This document shows positions 32,591 through 40,923 of a DNA stretch of 64,000 nt, piece by piece. Each line of letters starts with the position of its first letter. Positions within the stretch are counted from its first letter, which is position 1. Under the pieces are notes generated by a model, which did not search any database, was not told the origin of the DNA, and was given only the letters and a program-made list of their open reading frames with translations. The DNA is from Riemerella anatipestifer_F (GTDB lineage: Bacteria > Bacteroidota > Bacteroidia > Flavobacteriales > Weeksellaceae): assembly GCF_037861325.1 (NCBI RefSeq), contig NZ_JAFELW010000003.1; one strand, 5' to 3'. A program made the translations under genes and the position numbers.

Positions 32591-33142
32591 ATGGAATATA
32601 TAGCAAGACCTAAAAAATTATATAAAGAGAAAATTGTTCCTGCAATGATGGAAGAATTTGGGTATAAGTCTGTAATGCAAGTACCTAAATTAGAGAAAAT
32701 CGTTGTATCCCAAGGTTTAGGAGCTGCTACTGCGGATAAAAAAATCGTAGATTATGCAGTGGAAGAATTAACGGCAATTACCGGACAAAAAGCTGTAGGT
32801 ACTCTTTCTAAGAAAGATGAAGCTTCCTTCAAACTAAGAAAAGGTATGCCTATTGGTGCTAAGGTAACGCTAAGAGCAGATAAAATGTACGAGTTTTTAG
32901 ATAGACTTACGTCTTCTGCTCTACCTAGAATTAGAGATTTTAACGGAATCAAAGCTGGTGGTTTTGACGGTAGAGGGAACTATAACTTAGGTATTACTGA
33001 GCAAATTATCTTCCCTGAGATTGTTATTGATAAAGTGAAAAAAATCCAAGGTATGGATATCACTTTCGTAACAAGTGCTAGAACAGATAAAGAGGCTAAA
33101 GCCTTATTAACTCATTTCGGTTTACCATTTAAAAAGAACTAA
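32591..33142 (+). CDS. rplE: 50S ribosomal protein L5
   Basis: 5S rRNA-binding protein, 183 residues: KLEKIVVSQGLGAATADKK, TGQKAVGTLSKKDEASFKLR, LPRIRDFNGI and YNLGITEQIIFPEI. Confidence 0.98.
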   Translation: MEYIARPKKLYKEKIVPAMMEEFGYKSVMQVPKLEKIVVSQGLGAATADKKIVDYAVEELTAITGQKAVGTLSKKDEASFKLRKGMPIGAKVTLRADKMYEFLDRLTSSALPRIRDFNGIKAGGFDGRGNYNLGITEQIIFPEIVIDKVKKIQGMDITFVTSARTDKEAKALLTHFGLPFKKN

Positions 33143-33147
33143 GAAGA

Positions 33148-33417
33148 ATGGCTAAAGAATCAATGAAAGCGCGTGAGCGCAAAAGAGAAGCACTAGTTGC
33201 TAAATATGCTGCTAAAAGAAAAGCTCTAAAAGAAGCTGGAGATTATGAAGCATTACAAAAATTACCTAAAAATGCTTCGCCAGTAAGATTGCACAACCGT
33301 TGCAAGCTTACAGGAAGACCTAGAGGATACATGAGAACTTTCGGTATCTCTAGAGTAACTTTTAGAGAAATGGCTAACCAAGGTTTAATACCTGGAGTTA
33401 AAAAAGCAAGTTGGTAA
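33148..33417 (+). CDS. rpsN: 30S ribosomal protein S14 (zinc-free long form)
   Basis: Small-subunit head protein of 89 residues. It is the long form: it keeps one Cys (NRCKLTGRPRGYMRTFGISR) instead of the four zinc-binding cysteines of the short form. It is followed by a 120-base gap with a strong stem-loop before rpsH. Confidence 0.97.
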   Translation: MAKESMKARERKREALVAKYAAKRKALKEAGDYEALQKLPKNASPVRLHNRCKLTGRPRGYMRTFGISRVTFREMANQGLIPGVKKASW

Positions 33418-33435
33418 TAATTTTTAACAAATCAA

Positions 33436-33509
33436 GATAATTAAGTTTGAGGGCTTTGAAGATATTTAGCTTTTGCCTTTAACTTTAAAGCCTTCAAATA
33501 CTGATTATC
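33436..33509 (+). promoter_or_regulatory. Stem-loop between rpsN and rpsH
   Basis: Arms 33446-33460 (TTTGAGGGCTTTGAA) and 33484-33498 (TTTAAAGCCTTCAAA) pair over all 15 positions with two G-U pairs around a 23-base loop. An outer helix GATAAT (33436-33441) / ATTATC (33504-33509) can extend it. No T-run follows. It could be a regulatory site for S8, whose gene comes next, or an RNA-processing signal; both are guesses. Confidence 0.65.
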
Positions 33510-33537
33510 ATAAACCAATAATTTTAAAAAACGAAAA

Positions 33538-33936
33538 ATGGTAACAGATCCAATTTCAGATTTCCTAACTAGAGTAAGGAACGCACAAAGCGCAGGCCAC
33601 AAAGTGGTGGAAATTCCTGCATCGAAAATCAAAAAGGAGATTACTAAAATCTTATTTGATCAAGGTTATATCTTGAACTACAAGTTTGAGGACAATGCAG
33701 TTCAAGGAACTATTAAAATCGCTTTAAAGTACGACAAACAAACTGGTAAACCAGCAATTAAGTCTATCCAAAGAGCTTCTAGACCTGGTTTAAGACAGTA
33801 CAAAGGTTCTGCAGAACTTCCAAGAGTACTTAATGGCTTAGGTGTAGCTATTATATCTACTTCTAAAGGAGTGATGACTGACAAAAAAGCGAGATTAGAG
33901 AAAGTAGGTGGAGAGGTAATCTGCTATGTATATTAA
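33538..33936 (+). CDS. rpsH: 30S ribosomal protein S8
   Basis: Central-domain 16S rRNA-binding protein, 132 residues: MVTDPISDFLTRVRNAQ, SRPGLRQYKGSAELPRVLNG and the C-terminal STSKGVMTDKKAR. In E. coli S8 represses this operon section by binding its mRNA. A stem-loop lies just upstream of this gene. Confidence 0.97.
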   Translation: MVTDPISDFLTRVRNAQSAGHKVVEIPASKIKKEITKILFDQGYILNYKFEDNAVQGTIKIALKYDKQTGKPAIKSIQRASRPGLRQYKGSAELPRVLNGLGVAIISTSKGVMTDKKARLEKVGGEVICYVY

Positions 33937-33953
33937 TTTTTAATAAAAGGAAA

Positions 33954-34499
33954 ATGTCAAGAATTGGTAAAGCAATTATAACAATTCCTTCTGGGGTTAC
34001 TATCACTGAGAAAGACGGTGTGGTAACTGTAAAAGGTCCTAAAGGAGAACTTACTCAGGAACTTACAGGAGGTATTACTATAGAACAAAATGACGGTGTA
34101 CTTACAGTAAACAGACCGTCTGAGTCTAAACAACATAGAGCTCTACACGGGCTTTATAGAGCGTTAATCAACAACATGGTAGTCGGAACTTCTGAAGGTT
34201 TTACTAAGAAGTTAGAGCTTGTGGGAGTTGGTTATAGAGCATCTAATCAGGGACAAAGATTAGAATTAGCTCTTGGTTTTTCTCACGGTATTATACTAGA
34301 GCTTCCTTCTGAAGTTCAGGTAGAGACTGTAACAGAGAAAGGTAAGAACCCTATCATTACTTTATCATCTTATGATAAGCAATTATTGGGTATGGTAGCT
34401 GCAAAAATTAGATCTTTCAGAAAACCTGAGCCATATAAAGGTAAAGGGGTTAGATTTGTAGGAGAACAAATTAGAAGAAAGGCTGGTAAATCTGCTTAA
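33954..34499 (+). CDS. rplF: 50S ribosomal protein L6
   Basis: Two-domain protein by the factor-binding site, 181 residues: MSRIGKAIITIPSGVTITE, HGLYRALINNMVVGTSEGF and the C-terminal RKPEPYKGKGVRFVGEQIR. Confidence 0.98.
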   Translation: MSRIGKAIITIPSGVTITEKDGVVTVKGPKGELTQELTGGITIEQNDGVLTVNRPSESKQHRALHGLYRALINNMVVGTSEGFTKKLELVGVGYRASNQGQRLELALGFSHGIILELPSEVQVETVTEKGKNPIITLSSYDKQLLGMVAAKIRSFRKPEPYKGKGVRFVGEQIRRKAGKSA

Positions 34500-34510
34500 A
34501 ATTTAAGAAA

Positions 34511-34864
34511 ATGGCACTAAGTAAAGAACAGAAAAGATTAAGAATAAAGAGAAGAGTTAGAGGAAAAGTTTCCGGAACTCAAGCAGCACCAAGATTATCT
34601 GTATTCAAAAGTAATAAAGAAATCTATGCTCAGCTTATTGATGATAAAGAAGGTAAAACTTTAGTACAAGCCTCTTCAAGAGAGAAAGGTTTTGATGCTA
34701 AAGGAACAAAAGTAGAAATTTCAACGGCTGTTGGTAAAGCTATCGCTCAGAAAGCTATTGCTGCAGGGTATGAGAAAGTAGTATTTGATAGAAATGGTTT
34801 TGTGTATCACGGTAGAGTAAAAGCTCTTGCTGATGGTGCTAGAGAAGGAGGTTTGAAATTTTAA
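34511..34864 (+). CDS. rplR: 50S ribosomal protein L18
   Basis: 5S rRNA-binding protein, 117 residues: KRLRIKRRVRGKVSGT, RLSVFKSNKEIYAQLIDD and VVFDRNGFVYHGRVKALADG. Confidence 0.98.
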   Translation: MALSKEQKRLRIKRRVRGKVSGTQAAPRLSVFKSNKEIYAQLIDDKEGKTLVQASSREKGFDAKGTKVEISTAVGKAIAQKAIAAGYEKVVFDRNGFVYHGRVKALADGAREGGLKF

Positions 34865-34877
34865 AAGTTAAAAAATT

Positions 34878-35399
34878 ATGTTAGGATTAGATAATATAGA
34901 AAGAGTAAAACCTGGAGGTTTAGAATTAGTAGATCGTTTAGTGGCTGTTAATAGAGTTACTAAGGTTACTAAAGGAGGTAGAGCTTTCGGCTTCTCAGCA
35001 ATCGTGGTGGTAGGAAATGAAGATGGTGTTATAGGTTACGGATTAGGAAAATCTAAAGAAGTAGCTTCTGCAATTTCCAAAGCAGTAGAAGATGCTAAGA
35101 AAAACCTAGTAAAAGTTCCTGTTGTAAACCATACAATTCCGCACGAAACTACAGCCAGATATGGTGGAGCTAATATCTTCTTGAGACCTGCTTCTCACGG
35201 TACAGGGCTTATCGCAGGTGGTGCGGTAAGAGCAGTGCTAGAATCAGCTGGTGTACATGACATTCTTTCAAAGTCAAAAGGTTCTTCTAACCCGCACAAT
35301 GTGGTAAAAGCAACTTTCAAAGCTTTGTTAGATATCAGAAGACCAGAAGAAATCGCAAGAATGAGAGGTGTAACATTGAGTAAAGTATTTAACGGTTAA
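34878..35399 (+). CDS. rpsE: 30S ribosomal protein S5
   Basis: Decoding-fidelity protein (ram and spectinomycin-resistance sites), 173 residues: RVTKVTKGGRAFGFSAIVVV with the spectinomycin loop, GYGLGKSKEVASAISKAV, and HGTGLIAGGAVRAVLESAGV. Confidence 0.98.
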   Translation: MLGLDNIERVKPGGLELVDRLVAVNRVTKVTKGGRAFGFSAIVVVGNEDGVIGYGLGKSKEVASAISKAVEDAKKNLVKVPVVNHTIPHETTARYGGANIFLRPASHGTGLIAGGAVRAVLESAGVHDILSKSKGSSNPHNVVKATFKALLDIRRPEEIARMRGVTLSKVFNG

Positions 35400-35409
35400 T
35401 TTTGAAAAA

Positions 35410-35586
35410 ATGGCAACAATTAAAGTAAAACAAGTAAGAAGTGCTATTGGTAGAACTAAAACTCAAAAGAGAACCCTTGAAGCTTTAGGTCTTAGAAAGT
35501 TACATCAAGTAGTAGAGCACGAAGCTACACCTGCTATATTAGGTATGGTAGCTGCTGTACAGCACTTAGTAGAAGTTCAAAAATAG
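35410..35586 (+). CDS. rpmD: 50S ribosomal protein L30
   Basis: A 58-residue protein read directly from the sequence: it begins MATIKVKQVRSAIGRTKTQK and continues RTLEALGLRKLHQVVEHEAT. It follows rpsE by 10 bases, in the standard order rpsE-rpmD-rplO. Confidence 0.96.
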   Translation: MATIKVKQVRSAIGRTKTQKRTLEALGLRKLHQVVEHEATPAILGMVAAVQHLVEVQK

Positions 35587-35659
35587 AAATTTAGATAATA
35601 AACAGGAGGTTTTGTGATTGAATAGGACCTCCTAGTTTTGAATCTTCAATCTTAAATTT
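35587..35659 (+). promoter_or_regulatory. Nested stem structure between rpmD and rplO
   Basis: An outer stem AAATTTAGAT (35587-35596) / ATCTTAAATTT (35649-35659, one bulged base) encloses AGGAGGT (35604-35610) / ACCTCCT (35627-35633). An alternative pairing GATTGAA with TTCAATC is also possible, so the RNA could switch shapes. The AGGAGG arm resembles a Shine-Dalgarno sequence, rare in these A-rich leaders, and would be hidden in the stem. Confidence 0.5.
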
Positions 35660-35666
35660 AAAACAA

Positions 35667-36116
35667 ATGAATTTAAATAACATAAAACCAGCTAAAGGTT
35701 CTACACATAATTCTAAAAGAATTGGTAGAGGACAAGGAAGTGGAAAAGGAGGTACCTCTACAAAAGGACATAAAGGACAAAAGTCTCGTTCTGGATACTC
35801 TATGAAAATAGGATTTGAAGGAGGACAAATGCCTTTACAAAGAAGACTTCCTAAATTTGGATTTAACAACATTAGCAGAAAAGACTACAGAGGTATCAAT
35901 TTAGATACTATTCAAACTCTTATAGATACTAAAGGAATCAAAGGTGATATCACTAAAGAAGTTTTAGTAGAAAATGGTTTGGCTTCTAAAAATGATTTAA
36001 TCAAAATCATGGGAAGAGGAGAGCTTAAATCTGCAGTGTCTATCTCTGCAAATAAGTTTACTAAATCTGCAGAAGAATTAATCAATAAAGCAGGAGGTAA
36101 AGTAGTTACCCTTTAA
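35667..36116 (+). CDS. rplO: 50S ribosomal protein L15
   Basis: Late-assembly protein of 149 residues with the glycine-rich basic N-terminus RIGRGQGSGKGGTSTKGHKG and GFEGGQMPLQRRLPKFGF. It sits 8 bases before secY. Confidence 0.97.
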   Translation: MNLNNIKPAKGSTHNSKRIGRGQGSGKGGTSTKGHKGQKSRSGYSMKIGFEGGQMPLQRRLPKFGFNNISRKDYRGINLDTIQTLIDTKGIKGDITKEVLVENGLASKNDLIKIMGRGELKSAVSISANKFTKSAEELINKAGGKVVTL

Positions 36117-36124
36117 TTATTACA

Positions 36125-37504
36125 ATGAAAGAATTTATACAAACACTTAAAAACATTTGGAGCCTTAAAGAGCTAAAGGATAAAATTCTTTTTACTTTAG
36201 GGATGATATTGGTGTATAGATTCGCATCCTATATATCTCTACCAGCTATCAACATGACAGAGGTAGGAACTCTTTTAGAGCAATACCAAAATCAAGGTGG
36301 TAGTAAACAGGGAGCAGGATTATTAGGTTTACTATCGTCATTCACTGGAGGTGCGTTTAGCCGTGCTTCCATTATGGCGTTAGGTATTATGCCTTATATT
36401 TCGGCTTCTATTATTGTTCAGCTGATGGGGATGGCTATTCCGTATTTACAGAAATTACAGAAAGATGGTGAATCGGGTAGAAATACTCTTAACCAAATTA
36501 CGCGTTGGTTAACAATAGCGGTATGTTTGGTTCAAGCACCTTCTTATTTGGGTTCTATTACGGGGCTATTCTTACCTTACTCTCAGTTTGCATCAGCATA
36601 CTATGTAGATCCTTCTTCTATTATGTTTTGGTTGCCTAGTATTGTAATTTTAGTTGCAGGTTCTGTATTTGCAATGTGGTTAGGAGAGAAAATTACAGAT
36701 AAAGGTATAGGTAATGGTATATCAATACTAATTATGGTGGGGATTTTAGCCGATTTACCTATGGCTTTTATACAAGAGGTAACAGCTCAAACAGGTAAAG
36801 GAGGTATGGGAACTATCATGATATTGGTTGAAATTTTGTTTTGGCTAGTTGTAGTATTGTTAGCGATTGTACTCTCTGTCGCGGTAAGAAAAATACCTAT
36901 TCAGTATGTGAGTAGAGCTCAAGCAAGAGGAGGAAATACAAGAAACCTTATGCAGGGAGCAAGGCAGTGGATTCCATTGAAAGTTAATGCTTCTGGGGTA
37001 ATGCCAATTATCTTTGCACAAGCATTAATGTTTGTACCTGGGCTTTTAACTAAAGTAGATGAAACAAACACTTTCCTAGCTGGATTTAAAAATGTATTTA
37101 GTTGGCAATACAACTTGCTGTTTGCTATACTTATCATTATCTTCTCATTCTTCTATACTGCTATTACAATTCCAGTAAATCAGATGGCTGATGACCTTAA
37201 AAGAAATGGAGGTTTAATTCCAAAGGTAAGACCTGGACAAGAGACTGCAGACTACTTAGATGATATTTTATCTAAAATTACTTTGCCAGGTGCAATTTTT
37301 TTAGCTATCTTTGCAGTCCTTCCAGCTTTAGTGTATGGAAGTTTGGTTCAAACAGATAGATTTGCTCTATTTTTTGGTGGTACCTCACTACTTATTATGG
37401 TGGGAGTTATCCTAGATACAGTACAGCAAATCAATACCTATTTGTTGAATCATCATTATGATGGGTTAATGCAGTCTAAGTTGTCTAGAACATCTAACCA
37501 ATAG
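36125..37504 (+). CDS. secY: Protein translocase subunit SecY
   Basis: Channel of the general secretion pathway, 459 residues and about ten membrane segments. It shows the plug and lateral-gate region (SRASIMALGIMPYISASIIV), LQKDGESGRNTLNQITRWLT, GEKITDKGIGNGISILIM, and the cytoplasmic loop QYVSRAQARGGNTRNLMQGA. As often in Bacteroidota the periplasmic loop near residue 45 is long. adk and map, which in many bacteria stand between secY and infA, are absent. Confidence 0.98.
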   Translation: MKEFIQTLKNIWSLKELKDKILFTLGMILVYRFASYISLPAINMTEVGTLLEQYQNQGGSKQGAGLLGLLSSFTGGAFSRASIMALGIMPYISASIIVQLMGMAIPYLQKLQKDGESGRNTLNQITRWLTIAVCLVQAPSYLGSITGLFLPYSQFASAYYVDPSSIMFWLPSIVILVAGSVFAMWLGEKITDKGIGNGISILIMVGILADLPMAFIQEVTAQTGKGGMGTIMILVEILFWLVVVLLAIVLSVAVRKIPIQYVSRAQARGGNTRNLMQGARQWIPLKVNASGVMPIIFAQALMFVPGLLTKVDETNTFLAGFKNVFSWQYNLLFAILIIIFSFFYTAITIPVNQMADDLKRNGGLIPKVRPGQETADYLDDILSKITLPGAIFLAIFAVLPALVYGSLVQTDRFALFFGGTSLLIMVGVILDTVQQINTYLLNHHYDGLMQSKLSRTSNQ

Positions 37505-37516
37505 GAAAGAAGTATT

Positions 37517-37732
37517 ATGGCTAAACAGAAACATATAGAACAAGATGGCGTGATAGTGGAAGCACTATCTAACGCCATGTTTAGAGTAGAGCTAGAAAAT
37601 GGGCATGTTTTGATAGCTCATATTTCTGGTAAAATGAGGATGCATTATATAAAACTTCTTCCAGGTGATAAGGTTAAATTGGAGCTTTCTCCGTATGACT
37701 TATCTAAAGGAAGAATTACATTTAGATATTAA
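37517..37732 (+). CDS. infA: Translation initiation factor IF-1
   Basis: OB-fold factor that occupies the A site during initiation, 71 residues: KQKHIEQDGVIVEALSNAMF, HVLIAHISGKMRMHYIKLLP, LSPYDLSKGRITFRY. Followed by a short possible hairpin (TATAGC / GCTATA around 37750) and rpmJ. Confidence 0.98.
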   Translation: MAKQKHIEQDGVIVEALSNAMFRVELENGHVLIAHISGKMRMHYIKLLPGDKVKLELSPYDLSKGRITFRY

Positions 37733-37777
37733 TTTAAGAGCTTATATAGCTAGAGGCTATAGCATAAAGAAAACATT

Positions 37778-37894
37778 ATGAAAGTAAGAGCATCAATTAA
37801 GAAGAGAAGTGCAGACTGCAAAATCGTAAGAAGAAAAGGCAGATTGTACATTATTAACAAAAAGAACCCTAAATTTAAACAAAGACAAGGCTAA
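37778..37894 (+). CDS. rpmJ: 50S ribosomal protein L36 (zinc-free type)
   Basis: A 38-residue protein read directly from the sequence: MKVRASIKKRSADCKIVRRK, then GRLYIINKKNPKFKQRQG. The zinc-binding form has three Cys and one His (CxxC...C...H). Here only one Cys is left and the His is Phe, so it cannot bind zinc in the usual way. Position between infA and rpsM is standard. Confidence 0.95.
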   Translation: MKVRASIKKRSADCKIVRRKGRLYIINKKNPKFKQRQG

Positions 37895-37911
37895 TTTAGC
37901 AAAATTAAATT

Positions 37912-38289
37912 ATGGCGAGAATTGCAGGTATTGATTTACCAAAAAACAAAAGAGGCGTGATAGGGCTTACCTATATCTACGGAATTGGAAAAAGCACCGC
38001 GTCAGAAATTTTGAAGAACGCTGGAATCAGCGAAGACAAGAAAGTCAATGAATGGAATGACGATGAATTGGCTGCAATCAGAAATTACATCTCTGAAAAC
38101 ATTAAAGTAGAAGGAGAGTTGCGTTCTGAAGTGCAATTGAACATCAAGAGATTGATGGACATAGGATGCCAACGAGGAATACGTCACAGACTGGGATTAC
38201 CTTTAAGAGGCCAAAGAACGAAAAACAATTCTAGAACCCGTAAAGGAAAAAGAAAAACTGTTGCTAACAAGAAGAAGGCAAGTAAATAA
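37912..38289 (+). CDS. rpsM: 30S ribosomal protein S13
   Basis: Head protein that touches P-site tRNA and bridges the subunits, 125 residues: MARIAGIDLPKNKRGVIGLT, RGIRHRLGLPLRGQRTKNNS and a basic tail. Confidence 0.98.
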   Translation: MARIAGIDLPKNKRGVIGLTYIYGIGKSTASEILKNAGISEDKKVNEWNDDELAAIRNYISENIKVEGELRSEVQLNIKRLMDIGCQRGIRHRLGLPLRGQRTKNNSRTRKGKRKTVANKKKASK

Positions 38290-38300
38290 TCGTTAGAATT

Positions 38301-38690
38301 ATGGCAAAACAAACTAAAGTAACTAAAAAGAGAAAAGTAAAAGTTGAAGCGATTGGCGAGGCTCATATCCAAGCCACTTTCAATAATATCATTATTTCTT
38401 TAACTAACAAAAACGGCGAAGTAATCTCTTGGTCTTCTGCTGGTAAAATGGGTTTTAGAGGTTCTAAGAAAAATACTCCTTTCGCTGCACAAATGGCTGC
38501 AGAAAACTGCGCTCAGGTAGCTCACGAAGCTGGTCTTAGAAGAGTTAAAGTTTTTGTAAAAGGACCAGGTGCAGGTAGAGAGTCTGCTATAAGAACTATT
38601 CACAACTCTGGAATAGAGGTAAGTGAAATCGTTGATGTGACTCCTATGCCACACAACGGATGTAGACCACCGAAAAGAAGAAGAGTATAA
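38301..38690 (+). CDS. rpsK: 30S ribosomal protein S11
   Basis: Platform protein, 129 residues: HIQATFNNIIISLTNKNGEV, GFRGSKKNTPFAAQMAAE, and the end DVTPMPHNGCRPPKRRRV, whose Asn-Gly is the known isoaspartate-prone site. Confidence 0.98.
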   Translation: MAKQTKVTKKRKVKVEAIGEAHIQATFNNIIISLTNKNGEVISWSSAGKMGFRGSKKNTPFAAQMAAENCAQVAHEAGLRRVKVFVKGPGAGRESAIRTIHNSGIEVSEIVDVTPMPHNGCRPPKRRRV

Positions 38691-38709
38691 CCCGAAATTT
38701 TAAAAAATA

Positions 38710-39318
38710 ATGGCAAGATATATTGGACCTAAAACAAAGATTGCTAGAAAGTTTGGTGCAGCAATCTATGGAGATGATAAAAACTTCGAGAAGAGAAGAA
38801 ACCAGCCGCCAGGACAGCATGGGCCTAACAAAAGAAGAGGTGCTAAAAAGTCTGAATATGCAGTACAGTTAGCTGAAAAACAAAAAGCTAAATATACTTA
38901 TGGTATTTTAGAAAGACAGTTCTCTAACTTGTTTAAAAAAGCACACGCTAGCAAAGGAGTAACTGGTGAAGTTCTTCTTCAACTTTGTGAATCTAGATTA
39001 GATAACGTAGTTTATAGATTAGGATTTGCTAAAACTAGAGCTGCTGCAAGACAGTTAGTATCTCATAGACATATCACTGTGAATGGAGAGGTAGTAAACA
39101 TACCTTCTTACTCTTTAAAACCAGGTGATAAAGTAGCTGTAAGACAAAAGTCTAAATCTCTTGAGGTAATAGAGACTGCACTTTCTGCAAAAGCTAATTA
39201 TGACTGGTTACAGTTCAATGATGAAACTAAGGAAGGAACTTTCGTAGGAGTACCTGAGAGAATCCAAATTCCTGAAGACATCAAGGAACAGCTAATCGTC
39301 GAACTATACTCTAAATAA
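38710..39318 (+). CDS. rpsD: 30S ribosomal protein S4
   Basis: Primary 16S rRNA-binding protein, 202 residues, with an S4 RNA-binding domain (SRLDNVVYRLGFAKTRAAAR). The N-terminus MARYIGPKTKIARKFG has no zinc cysteines. Confidence 0.98.
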   Translation: MARYIGPKTKIARKFGAAIYGDDKNFEKRRNQPPGQHGPNKRRGAKKSEYAVQLAEKQKAKYTYGILERQFSNLFKKAHASKGVTGEVLLQLCESRLDNVVYRLGFAKTRAAARQLVSHRHITVNGEVVNIPSYSLKPGDKVAVRQKSKSLEVIETALSAKANYDWLQFNDETKEGTFVGVPERIQIPEDIKEQLIVELYSK

Positions 39319-39346
39319 TCATCAAATTTTTGCTCAACCCAAAACT

Positions 39347-40342
39347 ATGGCAATTTTAAATTTTATAAAACCCGATAAAGTAATCCTACTTAACTCCACA
39401 GAGTTTCAAGGTCAGTTTGAATTTAGACCTTTGGAGCCAGGTTATGGATTAACTGTCGGTCATGCTTTAAGAAGAGTATTGCTCTCTTCTTTAGAAGGTT
39501 ATGCTATTACATCTATCAAAATAGAAGGCGTAGAGCACGAATTTTCCACCATTCCAGGAGTTATAGAAGATGTAACAGAAATTATTTTAAACTTAAAACA
39601 GCTTCGCTTAAAGGCTAAGTCTGAGAATGCTCCGTCTGAGCAAGTTACAGCTAAAATAGCTAACTTAGAGCAGCTTACAGCAGGAGATTTAGGTAAATTT
39701 ATTTCTGGTTTTGAAGTTTTAAATCCTGAATTGGTGATTTGTAATCTTACAAAAGATGTAAATTTAGAAATGAATTTTAGCATCAATAAAGGTAGAGGTT
39801 ATGTTCCTTCAGAACAAAATAAATCAAATAATGCTCCTATCGGTACTATTGCTATTGACTCTATTTATACTCCAATAAAGAAGGTTAAGTACAGCGTAGA
39901 AAACTATCGTGTAGAGCAGAAAACGGATTATGAAAAATTAATTCTAGATATAGAAACTGACGGTTCTATCTCTCCTCAGAATGCTTTAATAGAAGCTTCT
40001 AAAATCCTTATATACCACTTCATGTTGTTCTCTGATGAGAGAATTACATTGGAAACAGAAGCGGTAAAGGCATCTATTCAGTATGATGAAGAAACACTAC
40101 ACACTAGACAATTACTTAAGTCTAAACTAGCAGAGATGGATCTTTCTGTTAGAGCTCTTAACTGCTTGAAAGCGGCTGAAGTAGAGACTCTAGGTGAATT
40201 AGTTTCTTATAGTAAATCTGATTTGATGAAATTTAGAAACTTCGGAAAGAAATCATTAACCGAACTTGAAGAGCTTGTTCATTCTAAGGGACTTAACTTC
40301 GGTTTTGATGTAAGTAAATATAAGTTAGACGCTGATAAATAA
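39347..40342 (+). CDS. rpoA: RNA polymerase alpha subunit
   Basis: Assembly platform of RNA polymerase, 331 residues. The N-terminal dimerisation domain (about 1-235; FEFRPLEPGYGLTVGHALRR) and the C-terminal DNA- and activator-binding domain (about 260-331; LDLSVRALNCLKAAEVETLG-like, FRNFGKKSLTELEELVHSKG) are both complete. Confidence 0.98.
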   Translation: MAILNFIKPDKVILLNSTEFQGQFEFRPLEPGYGLTVGHALRRVLLSSLEGYAITSIKIEGVEHEFSTIPGVIEDVTEIILNLKQLRLKAKSENAPSEQVTAKIANLEQLTAGDLGKFISGFEVLNPELVICNLTKDVNLEMNFSINKGRGYVPSEQNKSNNAPIGTIAIDSIYTPIKKVKYSVENYRVEQKTDYEKLILDIETDGSISPQNALIEASKILIYHFMLFSDERITLETEAVKASIQYDEETLHTRQLLKSKLAEMDLSVRALNCLKAAEVETLGELVSYSKSDLMKFRNFGKKSLTELEELVHSKGLNFGFDVSKYKLDADK

Positions 40343-40350
40343 TCCTTAAA

Positions 40351-40845
40351 ATGAGACACGGAAAAAAATTCAATCATTTAGGTAGAACTGCTTCTCATAG
40401 AAAAGCTATGCTTTCTAATATGGCTTGTTCCCTAATTGAACATAAAAGAATAAATACTACAGTAGCTAAAGCTAAGGCTTTGAGAGTATATGTAGAGCCT
40501 ATCCTTACTAAATCTAAAGAAGATACTACACATAACAGAAGAGTAGTTTTCTCTTATTTACAAAATAAATATGCTGTTAGTGAGCTTTTTAGAACTATTG
40601 CTCCTAAAATTGCAGAGAGAAACGGTGGTTATTGTAGAATCATTAAAACTGGATTCAGACAGGGGGATTCTGCTGATATGGCAATGATTGAGCTTGTAGA
40701 CTTCAATGAGCTTTACAATCCTAATGAAGCAGAAAAGAAAACGACTAGAAGAAGTCGTAGAAAGGCTGCTCCTGCTACTAAAAAAGAAGAGGTAGTTGCT
40801 CAAGAAGAAGCTCCTGCAGCTAATGATGAGAAAGTAGAAGAATAA
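40351..40845 (+). CDS. rplQ: 50S ribosomal protein L17 with C-terminal extension
   Basis: Last gene of the ribosomal operon, 164 residues. The core (about 1-125; MRHGKKFNHLGRTASHRKAM) is standard. A tail of about 40 residues rich in Lys, Arg, Ala and Glu (KKTTRRSRRKAAPATKKEE and on) is longer than in E. coli, as is common in Bacteroidota. A strong terminator follows. Confidence 0.97.
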   Translation: MRHGKKFNHLGRTASHRKAMLSNMACSLIEHKRINTTVAKAKALRVYVEPILTKSKEDTTHNRRVVFSYLQNKYAVSELFRTIAPKIAERNGGYCRIIKTGFRQGDSADMAMIELVDFNELYNPNEAEKKTTRRSRRKAAPATKKEEVVAQEEAPAANDEKVEE

Positions 40846-40864
40846 AGATTTATTCATCTAAGAT

Positions 40865-40897
40865 AAAAAACGCTTCCAATTTTTGGAAGCGTTTTTT
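40865..40897 (+). terminator. Terminator of the ribosomal-protein operon
   Basis: Perfect 15-bp stem 40865-40879 with 40883-40897 (core CGCTTCCAA / TTGGAAGCG), loop TTT, and a T-run to 40899. The A-run on the left arm lets it also work for the convergent minus-strand gene. Confidence 0.92.
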
Positions 40898-40923
40898 TTG
40901 TTACTATATTTTTATAATTAATA

